Part shown: positions 1 through 10,935 of the stretch, in pieces
How the letters are laid out: each line of letters opens with the position of its first letter
How positions within the stretch are numbered: position 1 is the first letter of the stretch
Origin: Microstegium vimineum
Taxonomy: Eukaryota; Streptophyta; Magnoliopsida; Poales; Poaceae
Length of the DNA stretch: 64,000 nucleotides
Direction: 5' to 3'
Assembly (NCBI GenBank): GCA_022036555.1
Contig: CM039133.1
Span: forward strand, 6,079,184 to 6,143,183
Notes under the pieces: generated by a model
Seen by the model: only the letters and a program-made list of their open reading frames with translations
What the model was told of the DNA's origin: nothing
Databases searched by the model: none
Program-made: the position numbers and the translations under genes

Positions 1-977
1 CCCCTGTATTCAGTAAGAGTGGGGTGTGATCTGAGATCTCTCTAGTTAAAGCATGCACAGTGGTATGCGGAAACTTGGCCTCAAAATCAGTACAAGCCAA
101 GACTCTATCTAGTTTCTCAAAAGTCTGGCATTGTAAATAATTAGCCCAAGTATATTTCCTACCGGTCAGCTCAATCTCTCTAAGATTAAAAGCATCAATA
201 ATGGAGTTGAAAAGAAAAGGCCATCTATCATTGTAGTTATCATTGTTCTTCTCTTCAGGGCCACGGATAATGTTAAAGTCACCACCTATAAGGATAGGTA
301 TGGTTTCTTTTGAACACATCCGTACTAACTCAGATAAGAATCTTGGTTTCAATTCATTTTGAGCAGCCCCATAAACTGACACTAAGTTCCATTTGAAATC
401 ATCTATTTTATTTCTTAACTTGAACCGGATGGAAACTTCTCCTTCCTCAATTTCTCCAATGTCAAAAACAACTAAATTAATGCCTAACACCATGCCACCA
501 GAACCACCATTAGGTGATTTAATATGCCACAAGAAATCTTGGCCTGCACAAATATTATTCAAAGTATGTTGTGGAATATTATCCTTTCTGGTTTCTGATA
601 AGGCGATAAAATCTAGATCCTTTTCCTTTGTTAAGTCAGACAAGAATCTAAACTTTTTAGAATCCCTAAGAGCATCTCCAAGAGACTAGCTAAATCCTTC
701 TCTAAAGTTAAATTTGGCTATTGTTAAACAAAAAACGCTCCAACAGACTCTCTAAATGACTCTCCAAATTTAGTGATTCTCTATCCCACCTAATTCGCTC
801 TCTACTTTTAGATAGTCTACCTCACTAGCTATCCAACTTTTAGTTTTATAGAGTCTGTTGGAGTACTCTAATATTATCTATTTTAGAGAGCAACAAAATC
901 ACTAAATTTAGCTAATGAGTTTGGCTAATCTCTTGGAGATGCTCTAAAACAATTGCAATTCCAAAATATACCTTTCA
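1..977 (-). pseudogene. LINE ORF2, N-terminal endonuclease (EEP family), split by a MITE
   Basis: Starts at the ATG at 975-977 (MKGIFWNCN) and, after skipping the MITE and one copy of its TAA target site, is open to the window edge. It encodes the apurinic-type endonuclease domain of LINE ORF2, which nicks target DNA. Visible motifs in order are ALSETRKD (catalytic Glu region), SGGMVLG, GGDFNIIRG, the LDRVLA segment and EISDHTPLL (catalytic Asp-His). The reverse transcriptase would follow to the left, outside the window. The MITE makes the present copy non-coding. Confidence 0.8.
670..944. mobile_element. Tourist-like (PIF/Harbinger) MITE, TSD TAA
   Basis: 275 bp with terminal inverted repeats gagcatctccaagaga...tagc at both ends, flanked by TAA at 667-669 and 945-947. 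The three-base TAA/TTA duplication and the gagcatctcca terminus are typical of Tourist-like MITEs of grasses. It interrupts the LINE ORF2 endonuclease between codons 11 and 12 and has no coding capacity. Confidence 0.9.
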
Positions 978-1012
978 TTTAAACTGATTTCTTAACTTGT
1001 TTCTTTTTCTTC

Positions 1013-4000
1013 CTACCACGAGAGCCTTTTTTTATTTGATTTAGGCGATACAGGAGATTGTAGATCAATTATATCACTACCCCCATCACCCAAGCCCTCT
1101 GTTAACTCGGTACACAGGAACTTCAAGGCATCTAAATCACTCATCTCATCGAATGAGCACTCTGTCCCTATGTCATCTTGTTTAAGATTAACAGCTTTAA
1201 GTTCAGAAACATGATCATTCAATCTTTCAGTTTCCATATTTTTTAAAAATTGAACCGAGTGCGCAACTTGATCAAACGTTGACCCTAAAGAAACCCATAC
1301 CCTAGCAACATTATCTACTAACATAGAATCAGCAAAAATTGTAAAGGAAGGGTTTGTCAATGTAGTACCTTTGGTTGTCACCCCATCCAAATTCTTATGT
1401 GCCTTCAGTTTTTTTTTTGAAATTTTCAACGGAGGGGGGGCCGGGTACCCCACCTGACTTTATAGAGCTTGGATTAGTTTACATAATTGGATCGTTACAT
1501 GGGGTTTGAGGGGGGAATTTACAACACAGGGCCCTGAGGCCAGTAACCAGACGCCTAGCCAACTTAAGGCGGGATCATCGCAAGCTGAAACAATGCACAC
1601 CAAGAATCTACAATAGCCCTTTCTTTCCTGGGTAGTCTGAGACGCCAGAGAGAAGCCTCGTTCTTGCAGGATAGGAGAAGGTGATTGAGGTTTGGCGCTT
1701 CATTGCGGAAAACGTATCCGTTTCTTCTCTTCCACAGCTTCCAGTAGCATAGGATGACAAAGGTGTTGAACTGTTTCTCAGGAAGATCTCCGAAACGTTC
1801 TGTGGTGTGGAAACTGATGGTGTCGGGGAGGGGGGGGGGGGGGGTCATTCCCAGAGCTGACCAAAACTCAACAGCCACCGAGCAGTGAAACATTATGTGG
1901 AGGGGGGTTTCCTCCGTCAGACCACAGATCAAGCAGTTGGGGGAATCGACAATGCGTTTGCGGAACAGATTGGAGCGGCACTGGATACGGCCTTTGCAGA
2001 GTAGCCAGGTGAACAACTGAACTCACGGAGGCGCTGAGTTTTGCCAAGTAAAGGTAGAGGAAGCGTCCGATGGCTGGCCTCGTTCCTTGATAGCCTTGTA
2101 GATGGCAGAAGTATCGAGTTTGTCCGGCTTACAAGCGAAGGAGGACGATCTCTTGTCTGGCCTGTCACTGAGTAGAATGTGCTGTGTTACCTGCCGAAGC
2201 TGAGATAATTCTTGCACTGCCTGGTTGGAGAGACGATTGACAAAAGCTCCAGATAGGTTTGTCGAAACTGCCTGGTGGACAAAAGCCTCTTTGTCCAAGC
2301 AGTGACTGAAGAGCCTTGGGAAACGCTCGACCATGGTGTCATCCTCATGCCAGACATCCTCCCAAAAGGAAGTGGAGGTGCCATCCCCCAGTTGGACAGA
2401 GGTCAGTGCTTGGTACAAGGGCAGCAAGGAGCGCAGAAGATCCCAGTGGGCGCCCATGTTGGAAGCTTTGAGGTTGGAAAGGCTCACATGTTGCCGGATC
2501 CAAAGGCCCCAAGCAAAAGACGAGTTGCAGTGTATCCTGTGCACAATGTTCAGAAGGAGGCACATATTATGGGTGCCAAAATCTCTAATTCCCAGACCAC
2601 CCCATCCTTGGTGGTGCAAACATTGGACCATTTTACGAGGCATTTTGCAGAGGACGCTTCTTTGTCTCCAGTCCATAGGTAGGACCGACGTCGTTTGTCA
2701 ATTGTCTTGATCACTTCTAGCGGCACTTGAGAGGCCGACATGATGTAAACAAGCTAGCTGTCAATCACGTAGTTGATGAGGACGACCCTGCCCATAGTGT
2801 TCAGGAGAGAGGCTTGCCAAGATGAGAGGAACCTGTCAACCTTGTCAATGTAAGGTAGGAAGGTGTTGTTGGTGAGTTTTTGATTAGACAGAGGCAGTCC
2901 TAGATACAGCTGAGGAAAAGACTGAACGGTGCATCCGAGTATATTTGCACACTGGTTGATAGCCGATTGTTCCATGTGAATGGGCATGAGGGTTGATTTA
3001 GAGTAGTTGATCTGCAACCCAGTGGCATTAGAGAAGGAGTCCAGGATTGTTTTGAGTACTTGAACGTGCCTTCAGTTTGGTTGCCTTTTCCATTGAATCT
3101 TGATCAACCACAGCAGCGTTTCTCTTGCTGGTCCTCACAGGCGAGGCATAAGCATCAACTGAAGATGGCAATGAGGTCTTGGATGGCGCAGCCACATTGC
3201 TGGTTGTCTTGACCACGGCACTCCACTGCTGACTACTGTTGATCACACTCCTTGTAGGGGACAACATGACCATTGGTTTAGTTTTCTGGAGTGGCGTGTT
3301 GCTTGAAGGTATGGCGCCAACAGAAGCACACTTTTCCTTCAACTCAGAGGCTGCCACAGACCTTTCTGCTGAACTCCCAGTGCCATTGGAGAGAGTAACA
3401 GCATGCTGCACTGAAGGTTCCGTCTCATTTTTTCCATCCTCCTCCATGTTGTCATTGGGTTTATTGCCTTCGGGCTTATCATCAGTGTTGCCACCATCCA
3501 AAGGTGCATCCATATCAATTGGTTCTGGATCTTCTTCAGTGTCTTCCATTTCAACACGGAACTGTAGCTCGTAAACATATTCTCCTATGACCACACCCAC
3601 CAAGTCTGGGATTAGGTCTGGGTTTAGCACGGCTACTTTCAGTCTTGCCTGACCAAATTTCTTAGTGAATTTCATATCCACCATTTTGGTGACTCCCAGA
3701 ATAGAGCCAACTGCCCAAATGATGGGAAAAACCCTCAAATCCTTTGACAAGCCCCTAAACTGAACCCAAGTTTTGGGAATTTCGTATTTGAATTCCTCAG
3801 TATCCAACCCTTTCTCAAAAACTATCTTAGCTTTCACTATTTTTGTTTCCATCGGACCCCACAATACCATACTCTGGAGCTGCTCTGCTGATGGGAAAAT
3901 TGTAGTAAAGGTATCTGTACCTTTTGCCTCAACTACCCAATTCTTTGTACCTGGTAGCAATCTTTCAAGTTCCACTGCAATTTGATCTGCAGTGATAGAA

Positions 4001-4071
4001 CCTTTTATGACTCGCACCATGGCTAATTTCTCCTCTACTTTTGTTTTCTCCTTAGTCCTTACATGTATCAA
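1013..4071 (-). pseudogene. LINE ORF1 (gag-like protein, DUF4283 type), split by a nested LINE
   Basis: The first part (4071 to 3079) encodes about 330 residues. The N-terminal half resembles the DUF4283/gag-like domain of plant LINEs (ITADQIAVELERLLPG, then a TWVQFRGLSKDLRVFPIIW stretch), followed by an acidic and Ser/Thr-rich linker. The second part (1411 to 1013) continues in exactly the same frame after the nested LINE and ends at a TAG at 1013-1015. ORF1 proteins bind the element's RNA and form ribonucleoprotein particles. The M at about 4020 (MVRVIKG) is as good a start as the M at 4071. The joined frame is inferred from the duplicated 13-bp target site. Confidence 0.8.
1399..3078 (-). 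mobile_element. 5'-truncated LINE nested in the outer LINE, with 13-bp TSD
   Basis: Flanked by a 13-bp target-site duplication, gtgccttcagttt, at 1399-1411 and 3066-3078. A T-run at 1409-1418 is the poly(A) tail of a minus-strand insertion. The insert holds only the end of a LINE ORF2: reverse-transcriptase C-terminal pieces (3017-2754, SFPQLYLGLPLSNQKL; then 2676-2023, HHQGWGGLGIRDFGTHN), and a zf-RVT zinc-binding domain (2016-1564, CLICGLTEETPLHIMFHC). The frame is broken near 2745 and 2030. 5' truncation, poly(A) tail and long TSD are typical of target-primed reverse transcription. Confidence 0.9.
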
Positions 4072-4409
4072 TTTTCATTTGTTGATCATATATTATTAAG
4101 ACTATTGTTCCACTAGGCGCTCGTATATTGTTCTGATGTAGTTGAGGTAATCCCTTGAACCATGCACTTGCTGAAAAAAGATGAGTATGGATCGGGTTAA
4201 TTCTACGTGATCTCCTGATGATTAGTAGAGACTGACTAAAATTAAAAGTGTCACTGAAAATGCTTAGAAATTTTCAGAGGAAGTAATCTATTTATTATAG
4301 GGATGATCGTTTTAGAATGGGCGGGTGAACTCATCTCAATCATTATTCTCCACCTATTCCCCAATCATGTACATTGCAATCTTTGACAAGTCATTTGTGT
4401 GTTTCCTAG

Positions 4410-5280
4410 GGTCGACAACAACCCGAATCTTTGTGTTAATGGTACTTGTGGTCCACTTCCAAAGCGAAAGAAGAATTTAGTTATTATCATTGCTTCTGTT
4501 CTTGGTGGAGGCACTTTCATGGCTATTCTTGTAACAATTCTCATAAGGTACAGAAGAAGAACCTCAAAAGGTAATAACTAGTTATGCTTTCTAAGGTTGA
4601 CGATGGTAACTTTATCTGTGGTGAGGAGTATCATATAGTTGCATATGCTTAATTTTTTTCGTATACAAATATATAAAATATACAAAATGAATTGTAGAAA
4701 TTTTTAGGATATATCATTGAGGCCTTCTACACGTGTTGGAGTGGATTGGGATGTAATTTAGTCCAACTTCCACTCCAATTCATCCCAACACATATAGATT
4801 GGTGTGAATCCGACTACATTCAAACAAGAGCTGAGGGATCGTGTTAGTGTTTTGTTGGTGACTTGTTCACTGGTTTTTGGTCTTGACCTCCTAGATCTCT
4901 TGGATTGCCTTTGGTTTCAGTGATATATAACTTTGGTAATAAGCTGATCACTAACATAAGTCACTCTGCCTGTTCATTAGGCTTCACTATATTATTGATC
5001 TTCTTTGCTAATTATATTAATGTGAAACGCCATCTGACGTCACCTTGATCTTCACTTACGCCAGTCCATTGATGCTTTAGGAATAGATTTTTGTAATGCA
5101 ACCCTGGGTTTATATCCTATCCATTTACAATTTGAGTTAGCTTCTACTCCAAAGGATATCATAAAACCAGATGCAATCTTAGTAGTATTTAGAATAAAAT
5201 TGTACCACATACGAATAGGAATTAATATCATTAACTTTAATATTTTCTATTCTGATAATAGATATTATTCTCTTATAAGA

Positions 5281-5312
<32 letters not shown>

Positions 5313-7385
5313 TATACTTTTCATCATCCTCTCAACCTGTTACAGATGATCCGGACCCAGCTTTACTAGATGGCCAGACCTCACAATCTATACCAAATGT
5401 TGAGCCCTCACAATCTATAGCGGTTGGTCAAGCCTTACAATCTGTCGGACAATATGTACATGTACCAAATGGCCTTGCCACACAATCTATGGGATTGGGA
5501 GAGACTCTGCACACACAACTGGTACCAGGTAGGCAAGCTTTACAAGATGTACCAAATGGCCTTGCCTCACAATCTGTCGGACATGCTCTGCACCCACAAT
5601 CGGTACGACCGGACGGCCAAGTATCACAATCTGCGCCAGACATTCAGGCAGACGACATGACTACTACTAGAGCTATGGTTACCAAGTGATACATCTACCA
5701 AGAACTAGAGGTCTTCACGAATAACTTTGAAACTAAAATCGGCAATGGAGCGTTTGGCCCTGTCTTCAAAGGTAACCTGGAGGATGGAACGCCTGTTGCC
5801 GTGAAGCGGAGAAGAGAAAACTCGTGGCAGGGAGATAGAGAATTTTTGGCAGAGGTAAGCGTATTTGCAGCGATGGTACTGTAAAATTCACAGAATGGTG
5901 CACTTATACTATATATAAGTTCAGGTTGATCAGTGGTATTTCTCAAAGTTCATCAAGAAATTTGTCGGAATTATTATTACAGGTCACGCACCTACCCAAT
6001 GCTTGTCACAAATCTCTAGTGTCGTTGATAGGCTATTGCAAGGATGAGGTGAATTTGTGCCTTGTCTACGAGTACATGGCCAAGGGAGACCTAGATCAAC
6101 GGCTGGAAGGTTGGTAAATATAAACCCTACTTTAATTCAGTCTTGTGCAGTGTTTAAATGTGTTTGTTATTCGCATGCATATCAGCCACAGGCGAAGACC
6201 GTCTTACTTGGTTGCAACGTCTTAAGATCGCTCTGGACTCAGCCCAAGGTGAGTACTATATATCCATTTCTAATCATAAGTCATTACAAGAATCTTGAAG
6301 AGCCGGTCAAAGTATTTCTAAAATTATAAAGATTGTGACATCAAATAGATATGCTATGAAACTATAATTGATGAATAATTTAAGATACTTAGTTGGATGC
6401 TTTGATGTACTCTTTAAGGATTCTTAGAATGACTTATAATTTGAGATGGATGGAGTATATGTGTGGTTTATTTTGTTTTGTTTTTTATCCAGGAAAGAAA
6501 CCATATTATAATATACATACATCTGATCCGATCGATCCATGCGTTCGTGCATGCAGGATTGCAATACCTGCACTCTGGCTTCAGCAGGACTTTGATCCAC
6601 AGAGATGTAAAGACCCGAAACATCCTTCTAACTGAAAAACTGGACGCCAAGATCGCTGATTTTGGGTTATCAAGGCCTCTCAGCAGGGAATCAATAACAC
6701 ACACCACTACCATACCGGCTGGTACCATTGGGTACTTGGACCCAGAGTAGGCCCGCGGCAGCACGCTCTTGTTGCATTGCGTTGTTCAATTACGAACCCT
6801 AGCTAGTATGTATATCTCTGGCTGATGCTAGAGTTCGTCATTTCATCATTACGCATGCATTGCAGGTACTCAGCGACCCATCGTCTGAGCGACAAGTCTG
6901 ATGTGTACAGCTTTGGGATTGTTCTTCTTGTTCTCGTCACTGGCCAATCGGTTACCATCAGCGCCGACGACGATGACGACGAAGGCAGTGGCGCCGACAT
7001 GGGCATTGCGGACTGGGTGCGCAACAGGTTTTCTCAAGGAGAAGAAGGGACCGCGGCGGTCATCGACGAGAGGATGAGAGGAGACGACGGCTGTGACATC
7101 AACTCGGTGCGAAAGGTGGTGGAACTGGCACTGCGTTGTGCGCAGCGCGAGGCAGCACCTCGCCCCGGAATGGCGCAGGTTGTGGCAACGCTAATGGAGA
7201 GCCGGCAGCTGGCCAGAGCCTCGGCTCCAGCAGCTCGTGCTGCTGCTGCTGCTGCTGCTCGGACCAGTGCTGCTGCCACGGCTGTCGTCGTGGCCACCAA
7301 CGAGACTGCTGCCATTGCTGCTGCTGTTCATCGCCCCGCCGTACTTGGAGAAGCACATAATTCGACTACGTACTACTCTGTATGA
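4410..7385 (+). pseudogene. Receptor kinase 1 (malectin-like LRR receptor-like kinase), 3' half, with in-frame stop
   Basis: Exons by GT-AG and phase: 4410-4570 (juxtamembrane DNNPNLCVNGTC plus a transmembrane helix of about 23 residues), 5346-5854, 5983-6109, 6186-6248, 6557-6746, 6866-7385. Exon 2 carries a variable Gln/Ser-rich linker (repeated NGLA.QS), then the ATP-binding loop IGNGAFGPVFKG and AVK lysine. Later exons give VYEYMAKGDL, HRDVKTRN (RD-type catalytic loop), DFGLSRP and GYLDPEYSATHRLSDKSDVYSF. These are Ser/Thr kinases of the LRR-I class, with a malectin-like ectodomain, acting at the plasma membrane. Ectodomain exons would lie left of the LINE. A TGA at 5687-5689 interrupts the frame just before the kinase domain, where relatives usually have a basic residue. 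The C-terminal tail is Ala-rich from a GCT repeat. Confidence 0.85.
4571..5345 (+). other. Intron of receptor kinase 1 with a partial palindrome
   Basis: Non-coding intron of 775 bp. It contains an imperfect inverted repeat at about 4735-4795 (gtgttggagtggattggga against its complement), likely a worn MITE. A (TG)/(TA) microsatellite at 5281-5318 lies just before the acceptor at 5344-5345. Confidence 0.5.
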
Positions 7386-7837
7386 CTGCATCGACGTCGT
7401 GATGTTTTTGTCTGTTCAGAACCATTATTGTGATACCTATACCTATATATATATAGGGTCCAAGGAACGGTGAAGATTATCATTCCTTGGAATTTTGTCG
7501 CTTAAAGTCACTAACGACAGTAATGATAAGTGTTAGTTCCCCTGCTGAATATATAATAGACAAGGCTTGAAGTAGTGTTCAAAAAATTGGACAAGTTTAA
7601 TTTTTTTTATGAATGCAACTATTGTCCGAGTTATATAAAACAAGAGAAATTTTAGCCATCTACACCTAGTTAATTAATAAGGTGGTTTTCACAAATGCGC
7701 ACAGCAAGTGGCCGCCTGCCCGGCCCCTATCTAGATCTAAAGAAAATTAGGTTTGTATTGATCATATAAAGAACATTAGGTCTCATTATATGTCTTTGTG
7801 TCGCTCGCCATAATTTTATATTTATTGTTCAAACTAC

Positions 7838-7960
7838 AGTACTCTCTCTGTTCCAAATTATAAGTCATTTTGAATTTTTTGGTTCATCCAACTGCTATAT
7901 ATCTGGATATATTATATTATATCTAGATATATGAGAATTTTGATGGTACTACACATTTTG
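7838..7960. mobile_element. Half of a Stowaway-like MITE
   Basis: Begins tactctctctgttccaaatt ataagtcatttt, the usual left end of grass Stowaway elements, downstream of receptor kinase 1. The matching right end is not visible, so it is a fragment or solo end. The rest of 7386-8520 is AT-rich with an (AT)n run at 8078-8121 and no gene. Part of it (8160-8240) resembles an intron segment of receptor kinase 2 at 15680-15770. Confidence 0.5.
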
Positions 7961-8079
7961 ATGGTGGGGATGGGCCTCGGGTACCAATACCTAATGGGGA
8001 TTTACCCATTTCCATCTTTACTTGGAGTGCCTATATTTGTTCATAAAATATTTAAAAGGTAACTAAATATTTTGGCTGC

Positions 8080-8123
<44 letters not shown>

Positions 8124-8527
8124 ATTTGTTACATTGTCGTCATATCTGTTAGATTGCAAAACAGGAGTGCTAGAGATGTGGGCATTAAATGCAAACTTTT
8201 AACTTGCAGAGCATACTTGCAACAGAGATTGATTTACTTTGTTGGGGGTCGTTGGGGTAATAAATATGCAGTTTTAATCTCATTTTCTTAATTCGTTCCA
8301 TAAGATGCGTGCAATATCAACCATACTGTTTCATACTTTTTCGTCGGTTCAAAAACAAAAAGAAATACTCATCCTTTTCAGCAAACATGCGGAATTCTTC
8401 CTTCAGATTGAAATACTCTATATAAAATAATAACTATATGTTCATCATCAGATTAGATTTATACTTTTTATGAGGTTTTGTTTATGTACATTGATTTAAA
8501 ACACAACGCAAAGTCTCCAATTTTTTT

Positions 8528-8626
8528 GTGGCTGGCAAGGCCTCTCAGCAGTGAAATAATAACGCACATCACACCACACTACCAATACCACACAGCGTGG
8601 TACTTTAGATACTGGGACCCTAGCCC
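8528..8626 (+). pseudogene. Relic of a third receptor kinase copy (activation-loop exon)
   Basis: About 100 bp closely match the activation-loop part of the kinase exon of receptor kinase 1 (6662-6750): ggcaaggcctctcagcag is nearly identical to 6674 onward, and the order Leu-Ser/Ala-Arg-Pro-Leu-Ser, ITH and a degenerate WDP follows. It lacks a usable frame and no other exons are visible nearby. The homologous intron piece at 8160-8240 supports a decayed tandem copy between genes 1 and 2. Confidence 0.65.
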
Positions 8627-9011
8627 TGTGTACTTTTGAATGAAATAAAATAAGTAAATTTCGTGGTAGTAGGGATTTTATGATTGCTTTAATGCTTAAG
8701 TAATGCACCTTATAGAGCAAGAGATAATTGGAATGAAGATAAAAAACAGTTTGGGCCATTGGGCCGACAAATCAAGACGGAAGTGCAATCCAGCAATGGA
8801 ATGATGTAGACTACAAATCTAGTTTCCATTGGACTCCCGTTTATGCGAACACAGATGGGCCCCCGGCCCCCTGGGTCTTGTGGGTACGTGTGTGTGTGCT
8901 GGATTCGTCCGAGATGCTGAATAGATATTGAGTTTGTTTTGTAGGTACCGTAGGGATATTATCTTTTTTGTTAATAACTTTTTTAATGCACGGTTAGAAC
9001 CATATCTCTCT

Positions 9012-10047
9012 CACTACGTCAAAATCAAGCTTCCGCAGCAGGCGAAATCAGTTTATTGCAGCGGGCAAACGCGTCCGCTGCGATGGTAAGGTCACGGTAA
9101 ATCGTGGCCTTCTCGCGGCGGGCGTGTTTGCCCGCTGCAGTAAATTGATTTACCGCGGACACGTTAGATCGCCCGCTGCGGTAAATAGTTTCGAAAAAAC
9201 AAAAAAATAAAAAAAAACCCCATATGGGCTACGATCTGGGCCTGGATCCCGCCGCAGCCGATGAAACCCTAGCGCCGCCGAGCCCATCAACGGATCCACG
9301 CCCCGCGCCGCCGCGAGCCCGGCGTCGAGCCCATCCGCCGCTGCTCCCTCGTGCTCGTGCCTCGAGCAGAGTGATGCAGTTGTCGCCTCGCGCGTCCCCA
9401 TGCGGCCCCTACGTCCCAGCGCGTCCACCCGCGCGTCCGCCGGAGCGGCCCAGCGATGCAGCTGTCGCCTTGCGCGGCCCTGCGCGTCTGCCGCCGCTCC
9501 GAGCTCCGCACCGCCGGGGCCACGCGCGCCGCCGCTCGCGCGACCCGCTCGTCCCTGCGCCGCGGAGGCCTTCACGCCGGTGAGGGAGAGAGAGGGAGAG
9601 AGAGGAAGGGAGTGGGAGAAGCTGGAGACGGGTGTTCTCGTGGGTTGGGAGTGGGAGAGGGAGCGCGGCGGCTAGGGATAGGAGAGGTGAGTGGACTCAA
9701 ACCCTAAGTGCCTATTTTATACCAGCACCCGCTATGGGCCTCGCCCTGGGCCTAATGGGTTTCGGCCTTAACCGTGACGGACCTTATTAGATGTCCGCTG
9801 CGGTAAATTCATTTACCGCAGCGGACAACTTAAGATGTCCGCTGCGGTAAATGCTCTATTTACCGCAGTGGACGTCATAAGATGTCCGTTGCGATAAATC
9901 GATTTACCGTAGCGGGCAAAAAAGTCCGCCACGGTAAATAAAAATGTCCGCTGTTGTAAATCATGAGATTTTTCGCAGCGGGCAAAACTAGTGTCCGCCA
10001 CGGAGGGCTTTTAGGCAACGCTGTGGAAGCTCGATTTTGACGTAGTG
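9012..10047. mobile_element. Complete non-autonomous CACTA element, TSD TCT
   Basis: 1036 bp. The ends are inverted repeats of about 28 bp starting CACTACGTCAAAATC (left) and its complement (right), flanked by TCT at 9009-9011 and 10048-10050. Subterminal regions hold many copies, in both orientations, of a 16-base motif like gtccgctgcggtaaat, the usual transposase-binding array. The GC-rich core (9230-9700) has only overlapping, Arg/Ala/Pro-rich frames with no recognised domain, so it is treated as non-coding. It would need a transposase supplied in trans. Confidence 0.9.
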
Positions 10048-10398
10048 TCTGTGTGTTTTTCTTCTGAACTTGGTCAAACCATATCTTTGGGAACAGTATA
10101 AACCAAATCGATCTTTTCTTTTTGAAATTGGAAGTAATGACAAGCTACTTCTGAACTGGCGCTCTCGGACCCAGTCCAGCCAGCTTGATTCTCACATCAC
10201 ATGCTTAGTGATCTGTGTTTCGTTCCTTCATTGGCGATCGAAAGCTGTACGTTATTAGTACCGCGAAGAACAAGTCTGGGCTTCGATTTGCACGTAGGCC
10301 GGCCGCATGCATATATATGTTCTGCATATATTTTGCCATGTCATCAGTGGTGTCGTCGTTGAAACGCAGTCCATAATAACTTTGTCAAAGCTGTGTGT

Positions 10399-10404
<6 letters not shown>

Positions 10405-10434
<30 letters not shown>
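10405..10434. repeat. (TG)n microsatellite
   Basis: About 15 TG units upstream of receptor kinase 2. Confidence 0.9.
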
Positions 10435-10436
<2 letters not shown>

Positions 10437-10488
10437 CGCGTGTTTTGCATCGATCAACCCTGGCATCATGCATGCATATGGCGACAAG

Positions 10489-10662
10489 CAGTGGCGGAGC
10501 TAGAGACTAGGAAACAAGCTAGAGGGAGTCATCAACACTAATTCCTTACTTAATATGCATAGTTATTAATTTTAATCACTAATTTAATAGCAACTTAGTG
10601 TAGTTTTCAATTAGCAAGAGAAGGGTATGGCCCTCTTTGGCATACATGTAGCTCCGCCAGCG
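10489..10662. mobile_element. Short MITE (Mutator- or hAT-like) with 10-bp direct repeat flanks
   Basis: 174 bp between direct repeats tggcgacaag at 10479-10488 and 10663-10672. The ends are inverted repeats around tggcggagcta. A 9-10 bp duplication favours a Mutator-type MITE; a hAT type would normally give 8 bp. It lies about 300 bp upstream of the receptor kinase 2 start codon. Confidence 0.75.
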
Positions 10663-10878
10663 TGGCGACAAGTACTATGACAAGCAAGGCTGGATTCCTA
10701 CAAACAGTCCCAGCTGGTCTACGAATTGTTGGCATCCTACGATCCTACCCTCTCTTCGCAGCTAGTGCTGCTATTGGTCTAATAATAATGCAAGCATACC
10801 ATGCATTTGCCCCCTCTGGATTTGGATTTATTTGTTCGTTGGCCAGGAGTACCATGATCGACGCGAGCTCTTACATTG

Positions 10879-10887
10879 TATATATAT
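10879..10887 (+). promoter_or_regulatory. Putative TATA box of receptor kinase 2
   Basis: tatatatat lies 71 bp upstream of the first ATG at 10958, leaving room for a transcription start near 10910 and a short leader. Confidence 0.5.
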
Positions 10888-10911
10888 AGGCACACCTAGC
10901 TACATACTGTG

Positions 10912-10935
10912 ATGGGGGACGGACAATCAATTTAA
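10912..10935 (+). promoter_or_regulatory. Short upstream ORF in the leader of receptor kinase 2
   Basis: ATG at 10912 followed by six codons and a TAA, ending 22 bp before the main ATG. If transcription starts at the usual distance from the TATA motif, it is at the very 5' edge of the mRNA and may or may not be included. Confidence 0.35.

Larger units (their letters stand above)
1..4071 (-). mobile_element. Antisense LINE (non-LTR retrotransposon), 3' part beyond window
   Basis: A plant L1-type LINE read right to left: ORF1 (gag-like) starts near 4071 or 4020 and ORF2 starts at 977 and runs off the left edge. Orientation is opposite to the receptor kinase gene whose transmembrane exon begins at 4410, so it lies in the preceding intron. 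It has been hit twice: a second LINE in ORF1 (1399-3078) and a MITE in ORF2 (670-944). With those removed, both reading frames are continuous over the visible part, so the element was probably intact when hit. The 5' boundary lies between 4071 and about 4390 but no end repeat can be fixed because the 3' end is outside the window. Confidence 0.85.

Noticed and set aside
2275..2710. Plus-strand frames over the nested LINE
   Set aside because: Antisense shadows of the reverse-transcriptase frame.
7034..7391. Poly-Ala, poly-Gln or poly-Cys frames at the end of receptor kinase 1
   Set aside because: Frames of the GCT/CAG repeat within the last exon; only the frame continuous with the kinase is meaningful.
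9224..9707. Overlapping open frames in the GC-rich core of the CACTA element at 9 kb
   Set aside because: Arg/Pro/Ala-biased in all frames with no domain and no clear start; open only because of high GC.
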